Shown: piece after piece, positions 8,916 through 20,900 of the stretch
How positions within the stretch are numbered: the stretch's first letter is position 1
Layout of the letters: every line of letters begins with the position of its first letter
Source: an uncultured Bacteroidales bacterium
GTDB taxonomy: Bacteria; Bacteroidota; Bacteroidia; Bacteroidales; Paludibacteraceae
Direction of reading: 5' to 3'
DNA: 64,000 bases
NCBI GenBank assembly: GCA_937891905.1
Contig: CALATT010000051.1
Location: 1 to 64,000 of the forward strand
The notes under the pieces: model-generated
The model's database searches: none
The model's input: only the letters and a program-made list of their open reading frames with translations
Told to the model about the DNA's origin: nothing
Translations under genes and position numbers: made by a program

Positions 8916-11900
8916 TTATCGTATTACCATTTTACCTGTTGCGTCATAGAGTATTCCATTCACAAAGATGAATATCTTATCGTCTTTGATGAATTTCACT
9001 GCTTTTGCGTTCTCATCGGTGTTGATATGATCCGTACCTGTGGCAATCTGCGGTGCTTTGCGTGTAAGGATGAAGCGGTTGTGCTCTGCCTTATCTGCGC
9101 AAGTGAAGGTGTATGAATTGCCTTTGAGTACGCGTGTGTATATTTGCGTATCTGTATCAAGTAAGTAGAGTGCGTCTTCCATACCATCGTAATCGAAGTG
9201 TATGGTATATTCGCTATCTTCTCCTGCTCGGAAACCGATGACAGTTCCTTCGTACTCTGGTATAGCGCTGACGGCATCATATCGTGTTTCTGCCACCACA
9301 TAGGACATTGGTGCTGCTGCATTGCCACCCCATTGCTCTCCATCCCATCCGCTATCATATCCGCGTGTGAAGTCAGGTCTCTCGAGGATGATTAGTCGGT
9401 CGTCATAGCGCTTACCACGGAAGAGGAATTTCGCCACTTGTGGCTCATCATCTGCCGCCACTCTTCTTGCTGGTGCATGCATTGGTCCACTTGGAGTGTT
9501 TGTTCTAGGAGCTCTTACATGGCGCTCATAATCGAGGTGCAATGTACCATCTGTTGTACCACCTACCACATAGAATCCTTGCATTGATGGAATATAACTA
9601 TCACCCGTATAAGAAGCTGAATGGATTGGAACTGACACATAGGTACCTGTAGCGTAGCGACCATTCTCTTTATTGAGTTCTCCGTCTCCCTCTGGGTCGC
9701 TACCTGTATTGAAGAAGTAGATTGTTTTTTCAGTTAATCCTTCCATGTCATCGTCTGTCAACTCATGGATTTGTATAGGAGCTGTCCATGAGTTAGCTAC
9801 CACCACAAACTTGCCTGCTGGAATAGTAATATCCTGATTGGTAGTAGCCGCGAGTGTACCCTCCATCCAATAGGTGTGTCCTTGTTCTGGGTGAGTGATA
9901 CAATAGCCTCTAAATGGCACCAATGGTCCTCCGTTAGGTATTACTACCCAACCTTCCGCTTCGGTTTCCGTTCCGGTATCGTATTGGTATAACCAACTAT
10001 CATAGTAGTTATATATTGCATTAGCCACATCGCTGTGTGGTGTACCTATATACTGCCATGTGGAAGCCGCTTCGCTATAAGTATCAGTATCTGCTTTTGC
10101 CTTGCTGTACATTGCTACTCCGGCTTTGGTGTCTCCTCGTTCATTATTGAGGATGAGTGAGGCATTGCCACCTTCATTAGAACCGAGTGATATATCTGCT
10201 ACATTTGTAGGATAAACATTTCCGTTCTCGTCGGCTCGGAGAATGGTGCTTCGTGCTGTAAGTGAACTATTAGCCGGAATAGTAAGGCTACCATCTTTCG
10301 TAATATGAATACTGAGTACCTCTGGGAAATATGCATCCGCGATTTGCTCTTCTTCGCCTTTTAGGACTTTCGTTTTGACTGCATCCACGGTACATGGTGC
10401 TGCGATACGCACATCGTTGTTACGACCTGGTACCACCATGTATTCTGGTCCCCAGTTAGCGGCTGTAGACCACAAACCGTCGCCTTTTGTACCAGTACCT
10501 TCGTAAGCAGATTCATCCCAGTTGGTATTTCCTTCTCCATTATCGAATGTTAGACGGCAGTCTGCCACCTCTATCAGGTCTGTTTTTAAGAGGTAATCGA
10601 GACATGTGAGTAATACTTGGCGTCCCATTGGTGTTTGCATACTCTGTGCACCGCAGTTGATAGCGAATAGAATCATTCTGGCTTCAATATTCGCTTGTCG
10701 CTCTGCGATAGCTACTAATTGTCTATCGTCCGCAGCTGGAGTCCACTCAAGGTGAGCATGTGTATCATCTCCATCTGTATGAGTAACCACTTCTGCTGCG
10801 GCATTATAGTGTATTAATCCGATGGTAACAAAGTTATCCGCATCTTTGAGTTCAAATCCCTGCAAACCTTTACTACTTTCATGTCCAGGTCCCGTCAGTA
10901 TCTGGTATACAAGTTGGTTGAAGTCATCGTGGTCATGATAGATACCTTCCACATGTGCATCATCTAGTTCATCAAACATTGGGTGAGCATAGCATACGAT
11001 ATTTGCGTATTGGCTTGTTGCTGCGGGGACTACAGGTGAAGTAGTGAATCCTTTTGCTGCCCATTTGGATGGTGTTTTAGCTACCATATGCGCTTTGAGT
11101 GAGAGTAGTGGTCTATAATCGCACAGAGCAGCCATATCGTCCAGAATTGTAGCCGCAGCTTCGCTCTTTGATGCTTTTGGATAGTCAGTGAGCAAGAGGA
11201 TGTCGAATGGTTCGTAGTTGAGTTTATTGAACTCTGCATATCCATTTACAGGTGTTACAATATACTTCTCCTTCAATTCAGTATAGAATCCCCATTCTGT
11301 ATTTGGGTCAAAGGTAGTGTTACCTGTTTGCTGGCAGAGGTCCGCTTTGTTATATCCCGTGAGGAAGTCGCCACCAACCACTAATTCTTTGGTAGCGCGT
11401 GTACCTTCTCCATTTGCTCCCGAGCAGATGAGCGCGAGTGTAGGTTTGTCACCGATAACATGGATAGTGATAGAAGCGGTAATTGCGCTTGCATTGTTAC
11501 AACTATTGATAGGTGCGCAAGTGATTACTATCTCATCGCCTTCTGCATACTTGTCTTTTAATTCATTCAAGTTAATCATCACTGTATCCACCGCATTGTC
11601 GCTACTTGGTATAGTGAAGAATGCATTTGAAGAAGAGAGGTTGAGTGTTGTTTCACCATTTTTTGTAGCGGTGAGGTGATAGCGTTTACCATCCAATATA
11701 CCATATGATTTGACAGCGAAGAGGTGTCTATCTTTCATTTGATTAGAATAGGTCTTATCTACATGGTAGTATTGGAATGGTGTCAATCTCTCCACTTCAG
11801 GTTCCACATTTTCGTTTGTCACAATAGCGGAGTTGGTACTCATTGTTATACACGCGTCCGTGCGCGAAACAGTATAGGTACCCGCGCGCACGACTGCATA

Positions 11901-14900
11901 ACTTGCGCTATTTGCGCCATCTATTGCTTCTCCGTCACGGTACCATTGATAAGAGCCACCTGTGAAGTCTGTAGTGCCATCTTGCATTTTTGCCTCTAAG
12001 GTGATAGAGTTGTTACATCCGTTTAAGTTCGTACCTGCCGCTGCTACAATTTTTGGAGCTTGATCTTTACATCCGACTGTAATGGTATAACTACCTTGGC
12101 ATGCGCAGTATTCTGTTTCACTGATTTCTCCACCTGCGAAAGTAGCTGTGATGGTTACTGTACCTGTCATTCCTTCGAATGTCACATTACCATCTTCATC
12201 TACTGTAGCGATAGCAGTATTAGAAGAAGTGTAGGTGAGTGTTTGTCCCTCTAATGTAGTCTCACCTGATTTGAGTGTGAAGGTAGGTTCTACAAAATCC
12301 GCGTGTGTACTAATGTTATACTCATTATTGTAGGAACCTACTGTGAGTGTTGTCTCTGTACAAGCATTCTTGTATGTGAAGCAGGCTTCTGCGAGATAGA
12401 ATTTACCTGTACCGGCACCTTTTCCATCCATATTGCGTCCTATACGGAAGGCATTAACATCTGCATCTGCTGGCAATTCGATTGTTATCGTTTTGTAGGC
12501 GGTAGGCACGGCAGAAGATGTTTCCTTATAGGTCCATGTTGTACCTCCGTTTGTAGAATAGCCATACACAGCCTTAGAGTTATTAGTGTGTGCTACAGTT
12601 ACTTTGGCAGTAGCAAAGTATCTGCCTGTAGGAGCCGTGTATGTGAGGTATTCTTTACTACCATTTGATTCCCATGCTGATCTTGATTCGTATGTTTCTG
12701 AGGAACAACTTGTATTTGTAAATCTAAATTCATGGTCGCCTTCATTTCCCTTTGTAGCACATTCTTCTGAGATGAATGGTGTGACGGTGACTGTAATTGG
12801 ATTAGAAGTAACTGATCCGCATGAGTTAGATGCTACGCAGAAGAGGTAGAATATTTGGTCTGCTGCTTCTGTGATAGAAGCCGCAGCAAGCAATAAGTCT
12901 TTGGATGTACCTACTTTCGTATCTTCTGCTGCGTCAAAGGAATTATCTGAACTCTTATACCATGCATATCCTGTTGCATTAGTTGCTTGCACATCGCTTA
13001 TTGCCAATGCGTTACCTTTCATTACGGACGCTGTGGTAGCAAAGGTATTGAATGTAGGTGCAGTTAATACGGTAAGTGTTACTTCTTCTGAGATACGCTT
13101 ACATCCGGCTTCGGCAATAACGCGGTATTGACCTGCATGCTCTGTAGTCACAGAAGAGATAGTATAGGTATCAGAAGAAGTAGCTCCGTTGATGTCCTCC
13201 CAAGTATTACCATCCTTTTTCTGCCATAGGAATTCAGCTCCGTTAGCATAGTTGGTGGCTGTGAAGGTGACATTTTCTGTACCTTCACAGACAGTAGCAT
13301 TATCCACAGTAGCGATTACTTGTGGGTCGGTGCAATTAACATCCGAACATATCTCTATCGATAATTCTGTTAGGTAGAATGCATCCGTTGCACATACATA
13401 ATATGTGCCTGCAGACAATTCAGCCGATGCTGTATTCAATTCATTCGTAGTACTAGGCTTAATATATGCATAAGTGGTTACGAGAGAACCAGTAGGACTG
13501 TTGGATATAAACACACTACGATCTGTACTAATGATATATCCAGCCATGAAGAGACTACCTACATACCCAGAAGGTATCTCAAACTGAATGTATCTGCTAT
13601 CTGCTTTTGTTGTTCCTCCAACAAACTTCCATCCTTTCTTGTATGTTTTGTCATTATAGGTATAAGTACAAGGATTTGAACTAGTTGCCGTTCCTACATT
13701 TGCCCATGAAGCGCCAGTATTTGCCTCTGTTCCTGTGGCATCTACGGCAGGTATTGTTTGATCGTTAGAACTATCAAAGATAATCATATCATAACAACCT
13801 GCGCTTGGTGTCTTGACTACTAATTCATATACTTTCTCAGCAGTGCCGCAAGAGTTAGTGCCGTCGCCTTCTACTATTACCTTATAATAATAGGTACCTG
13901 CCTTGTCTGGGGTGAGCGCGAGCGTGGCATTTTCTTCGTCGTTGATGATTTGCGCGGTAGTGCCTTCTGCATCATTACATGTATACCATTGATAAGTTAC
14001 TCCGCTGGATGCGCAAGAAGCGGTTAGTGTTACGCTATTGCCTGCAAAGATAGTGGATGCACTAGCTGTGATAGCAGGTGTAGCAGTTGCCGGGGTGACG
14101 GTGAGTGTCACTTCTTTGGTTGCTGTTGCACTGGCTTTTCCTTCAGCAGAGACTGTTGCTGTCACTACATATGTACCGCCTGCCGCCTCTGTGATATCAT
14201 TCAATGTGAGGGTAGCGCTGTTTGAAAGAACGGTGTTATTACCCTTCTTGTTCCATTGGTATGCAATTGTTTCGCCGTCTTGTAAGGTTGCGGTGTTATT
14301 TGCTGTCCATGAAACATTGTTGCCTGGGCACACTTTTGGGTTCTCTAAATCAGATAGTACAGGTGTGGTGCAAGAAGGGAGAGAAGTAATATCTATTACT
14401 ATTATTCCATAAAAATCGCCGCTACCGCTAATACTTATATCTCCTGTGAAACTACCATTTTTAACAAACTCATGAGCAAAGAAAGTATTTTTATTCGAAG
14501 ATGATGTATATTCGACTCCTCCAATAGTAAGTTTTCTCGAAGAACTTCCACACCAACCATAGAATCTAATGGATGTTGCAGTTTTACTTCCTAATTTAAG
14601 CGTATAGGTAGTAGCGTCCTTAAACTTCATTCCTTGTATATAACGATTAGCCGTAGAGGAAGAACCCCAATTAGACGATTTGCTTAATTCTTCGTGTGTT
14701 AAATTGTTTGAGTTATAGTATATACCTGCTGCTGACGGTGTAGAAGATATCGACAATGCTGTTGAATTCTCCACAACTCCACCAGTAACTGTGAAGAACT
14801 GAATCATACCATTGGTTATTCCCTTTACTAAAGCTCCATTTTGGATTGCCACTTGACCATAATAGTATTTCTCTTCTCCTGTGCCTGGATTTGGTTCAAC

Positions 14901-17900
14901 GCTTGCGGCGGTAACGGTGAAATCATTAGAGTTTTGTGTAATTTCGTTTCCACATGCATCAGTTGCGGAAGCAACCAGATGCGTAGTTCCCGCAGCCACA
15001 TAATGCAGTTTACCGTCAACGATAGTAGCTATTGAAGGATCAGCAGATGTAACTGTAACAGCTGAGCCATCAGAGCAAGAAACGGCGTATGCGAAATCTG
15101 CGCTACCCACTTGTCCATTCGCTGGTTGCGTATTCCAAGTGATTGTTGCCGCAGGAGCAGTGCTACAATCAACAGAACATAAGTCGCCCACAATCGTTAT
15201 AGGACTCTTGATGCGGAAAGATTGATAATTACCTCCTTTCTTAACTGCATTGAGTCGTAAGGTGACTGTTCCGCTCAAGGATGCATTATTAGGTATCGTA
15301 TACGCGATATCTGCATTGGCTCCGTCAGCATTATTAGGATAGACCTCACCTTCAATGGTGGTTGTAGCATCTGACAATGTACCAACAAATTGATAGTAAT
15401 GGGTGTCTCCACTTCCGCCGACACCATAGCACATCAGATTGGTGTTGATAGCAGTTGGTTTGAATACATATCCACTTGGTACATCGAAGGTGAATGTGAC
15501 GCCATCGCTGACATTATCATTTGTCGCAGAAGCTCCATAACGCTCTGAATAATCTGCAAATGATGAATTTGGGTCACCGGTATTAGATTCAGCTGCACCT
15601 ATTGCTGTCGCACCAGTTAAACTGGTTATCGTTCCAGAAGGAGAAACCGATTGCGAAGCTGTTTTGTTGTTATGTGTTACTAAATTATAAGTAATGGTAG
15701 TTTCTGTACATTCCTCTGGCTCTGGGTCTGGTGTGACAGGAGTGTTCTCTGTCCATTGCGCATATAGGGTGATGTTAGCAGAGAGTGTAGCACCGGCTAT
15801 AGCAGCAGTAGTCAATTCTGAATCGGTATACCATCCGCCAAATTCGTAACCCGTTTTGGTTGGGATTGGTAATGGGTTTGGTAATGCTGTTTGTTCTGTT
15901 GCATTGCTTGGGCATCCACTCGTTGCACCATTACATTCGTAGGTTACGGTATAAGTAGAAGGAGTAGAAGGAGCAGGGGTGTAACAGATTGTACTAATAA
16001 CCATTGCGTTTGATAATTCAACCCAAATATAAGTATTGGCTGGTATTGCCTCGCTAAAGTTAATCTTAAACTCTTGACATCCCTTTGTTGGACCTATTTT
16101 TGTATCGCCTACTAATGCTGCATTAGAATATGAATCTTTGTCTGCTGTTGTGCTCGTTTTTACAGATTTTATTGTTCTCTCGGATGAACTATATCCAGAG
16201 AAATGGATTGAAGTAATTGGAACATTGACTTTCACCAAAAACCTTTGATTTTCAAACGCATACACTTTCGAACCACTACAATCTGTTTTCCCCGTACCCC
16301 AACGACTTGTTGAATTTAGACGACCATCACTATCTGTCGCATACATAGCGAAGTCACCTTTCGTATAGCTACTTACACTTGAACTTCCTTCAAAAGTAAC
16401 ACAGACCTCATCACTTGGTTCGGGTTCTACAGCATTTGCTGTCCATTGCGCATACAAGGTGATATCTGCAGAAGGAGCATAAGAATCACCTGCTACGCCC
16501 ACTAAGGTGCCACCTGTAGCGGCTGTGTACCAACCATTGAAAGTATAACCATCACGGGTTGGGGTTGGCAATGCAACTGAGGATGCATTCTCGCTGGTTG
16601 TAGAGCAAGAACCACCATTCGCATCATAAGTAACCGTATAAGTTGGTATTACAACTTCCGTCTTAAAGGTATAACATATTTGTGAAACCTTAGGTGTTGT
16701 ACCACTCTTGATGATTTGAATGGTAGAGGCATTCGTACCAGCAGGAATAGCAATTGTGTATGTTTTCTCTGCTTTGGTGCTTGACGCTAATGTTTGTTGC
16801 GAACCTCCATTGATTTTATAGTAATTATTCTTACCATCACTTCCGCATGTGGCTGTGAAAGTAAAGGTCTCGAAATAGCGACCTGCAGGAGCAGTAAACA
16901 ACATATTACTACCTACAGAAAGACCATTTGCATCCGCTGTGCAGTTATCACCCAACGCAACTTGCGTGCCATCCGCTAAAGTGGTGCTACTACCCAAAGT
17001 GGTACTATTCACTACGAAGCAACCCTCTCCTAATTCTTGCCATTGTGCAGTAAAGGTGGTGTTTGTAGCAGTCACCGTGTACGCATCGCCTGCTTTATAC
17101 ACATTATCATCTCCATCACAGAGCCATCCAACAAAGATACTATTCGCCTTAGAAGCAGGCGCTGCCAAAACAATGGTTGTTCCCTCTGTCACTGCTTCTT
17201 GTGTTGGCGTTGCACTATCCGCACCATCGGTATCGTAAGTAATGGTATAGGTAGCCGCATTAACTACTATAGCGCCCGATAGTGCTGTGGTGTAAACAAC
17301 AGGGCAACCCGTCTCTGTTACTACGCAATAGTAATACCATGTATCGTGTGCCTCAGCGGTAGAAGGAGTATAAGTACTTTCCGTTGCACCATCAATCAGT
17401 TCGCCATGGGCTATATCCGAAGTTGTTTTATACCATTGATAAGTGAGTGCTCCGCCATTGCTTGCCGTCACACCAGTGATAGACATACTTGCTGCGGATG
17501 CATTTTGCATGTATGTATTACCTGGAGCGGTAAAGGTAGAGCCCGTACCATTAGCACCACTACATGCAGCTATTGTGACCTCAACTTGCTTATTGAGGAT
17601 GTTATAACCTGTAGCAGACTCCCAAATACCTGTATTCGCAAAACGCACTGCGTACTTAGGATTATTTGCAATAGACGCAGATGCATCTGGCAAATAGAGA
17701 TATAAATCATAGGTGCCAGCAGCCATTGTAGCAGGAAGAGTGATATACTCATTGATGGCAGTAGTAGCATTATTTGGTGCCCAAGTGCGTGGGTCTGAAG
17801 ATAATGGTATAGAATATGTATTCGTACTATTCTTCAATACTATGTAAGCATAGCGCTCATTGTATAAAGGTGCATAACCCACATTCTTGATATTGAGTTG

Positions 17901-20900
17901 CACATTCATTGGGGTGCCTGCCGTTGCCTCGTTAGGTAAGGTTGCGCTTTCTAATTCAAAGCGATAGCCTAACTGTTTGGACATGCGAGCATATGAACCC
18001 TCTGCTTTCCACTGATTAGTGACATATTGACTATAACTATGATTCAAATAGCTATAGTGCAATTGTGCCATTTCTTTTTCTGCAATTGAGCCTTTACACC
18101 AAGTATCATAAGTAGATGACTCTCCATCATCTAAGTTGGTCTCACCACCAATTGGCACATACAAACACTCTTGTGCGATATATTTCATATCCTCGGTACG
18201 GTCCTCATATGTACCCTGGTTCTTCTCACCATTCAAGAATGCGTCATTATGGTGACCCAGACGCGCTTGATCTGAACCATGATAAGCTACTGCAGAAGTG
18301 AGTGGATTATTATTGCCCAAGTATTTTTTCTTAAACAATGGTGTACGCAATTGCACATAGCGATTAGCAGGAACTGCATCTAATAATTGGTCAATCAAGT
18401 TCTGTCTAACCGACCACTCTACTTCATCTCCTGTGCCGAGTGACGAATAATACCATTCACCCCACACACCCAAGAAGCCTGCTTGCACCACATAGATAAC
18501 ATCAGCGTTCGCTTGCAAATAAGGTTTAAGTTGTGCTAAGTGCGTCTCCCAAGTAGCAGGCGAAGCGTCTTCGAAATCATTATAATCCTCATCACCATCT
18601 TCATCGGTATCCTTATCGTATGCAAAACGCAAGATACACTTCATGCCGTTGGTACGGATTTTCTGCATATCATTATTGAACATCGTGATGAAGCCATTAG
18701 GTAATTGTTTATTCTGGCGCAGTTCGTCTGTATCTAAATAATAGATACGCAAGAGAAGTGAACGGTTTGCTGCTCGTGCATCATCAAAATAGCTATCCCA
18801 AAGGTTATCATCATAGTCACCCGTTGAAGCATGAGACCACTCTGCATGCTCATAGAATCCACGCTCTGGGTTCGGGAAGTCGGTCTCGTCAATTGGATAT
18901 GCCGCACCACCTGTGGCACTAACAGTCAATGTATAAGTTACGGTAGCTGCGCAATAATCATCCTGAGCCGCCGCAGAAGCTGTGATGATAGTAGAACCAG
19001 AGCCCTTAATCGTCACTTCGCCATTTGAAGCTATCGTAGCCACTTTGGTATTGCTACTGCTATATGCCACAGCCAAACCATGTGGATTGGTCAAGGTATT
19101 TGTGAATGACGCATCTTGATCTGTCTTCGCAATAGAAGTGGTAGAATAAGCCAATTCAGGGTTAGAGCATGACGAACCACCACAATTAGAGACTGTAATA
19201 GACTTGAGGAAACTATTGTTAGAACGATGTATCTGGAATGTTGATGTACCTTCTAGGCCATCACCTGCTGTCACTATATACGAAGCAGAGAAATCGCCTA
19301 CTCCATCTTGAGTGTATGTTCCTACCACATCGCCAGTACCATCTGCCAACTTCAATCCTCGTTCACCCGTAGTACCATTGTACATATTGAGTGTAATAAC
19401 AGTACCTACTTGCATCTCTGTCAGCAATGTAACGCTTACTTTAGAAGAACCGCTAGACTTAAATGCCAATCCATTGGATGAGTACTCTATGGTACCATCA
19501 ATCATTGTCATCGTACCGCCTACACCTGCTCCTAAGATTACATCACCAGCAGCAGGAGCTGTTCCAGAGGTAGCCAATATAAACTCATAGCAGTTATTAC
19601 TCTCTTCCCACTTTGCATAAAGAGTCTTCGCCGAAGTAACAGGAGTATTGAAATTATATTCACTGGTGCATGCTTGATCGCTGTACCAGCCCACAAAGAC
19701 ATATCCTGCACTCACTGGCGTTGATGGCGCAGAAGCCTTAGCACCGCTCACTACCTCTTGCGTGAAAGAGTCACCATGACCATTCAAATTAAAGGTTACC
19801 GTCAAGGCTTGCACCCATTTAGCATAAAGAGTAGTATTTGCAGTAATAGGCGTTGAGAAATCAAATGCAGAGGTACATGCTTGGTTTGTGTACCAACCAT
19901 CAAACACAAATCCGGTAGTAGTAGGATTGGCTGGAGCAGCGATTGTACGATTCTCATATACATCTTGTGTGAAGTTAGTGCCCTTACCATTCAGATTGAA
20001 GGTAACTACAAATTTATTCAAAGTAGCACCGCAAGTTTGAATCGTTCCGTCTGTTTCGACAATCAAAGTAGCTCCCGCACCGCAGTCAGGGTCTGTGACA
20101 TTCGCAACCGCATCCGAAGCAGACTCTATAAAATAGCGATAACTGGGCTTATTAACCGTACCCTGATCAGAAGGCAAATTACCTACGCTATTAACAAACT
20201 TACATGCGTTTGTACCTCCATAAGACTTAAATATCTTATCTTTTGAATTGGCTTTTCCCGCAAAAGTACAGCCCTCGAAATAGCATTTCGCATTCTCAGG
20301 GCCCACATAATAATTGGCTACATCGGAATTCCAATAGCAATTAAAGAAATGAATCTCGCAGTTACGACAACGAACCATACGCTCTTTACAACCATTATCC
20401 CACCAGTTATGCGCATAAGTCACATTATATGTACCATCGGCTGGTTTATCATCTTCACTCGAACCTAATAAATTGGTATAACGGTGGTCTGCCGCGCCAC
20501 CTGAACCACCAGACTTAGCTGGCTTCAAATAGCGGAAACGACACCAAGTAACGGTAATATTATCCGCGTTAGACTTAATATCAAAGTTACCATCACAACC
20601 ATCTTGGAAATCACAGTGGTCCACCCACGCATTCGTAGCGTCCTCAAATTGCAATAGATCCTTACCATTGCAGTCATATGCACCAGGACCTATAAATGTA
20701 ACATTACGAATGATAATATTACTTCCCCGCATATTAAGAATACCTGATTGCTCTTTGCTCTGGCCATTGGAGATAAGACATCTACCAGGCAAAGCCAATA
20801 GCGTAATATTACTTCCCCTAGAGGTGAACTGAGTAGAAACTGTGATATTGGCTGTAATAATCACCACTCGGTTAGATTTGCTTCCACTGAGTGCATCAAT

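Noticed and set aside
8996..20246. Many plus- and minus-strand reading frames of 60-120 codons opposite or within the 4044-residue lyase gene
   Set aside because: They lie inside one long, well-formed coding frame with signal peptide, domains and C-terminal tail, and none has a recognisable domain or promoter.
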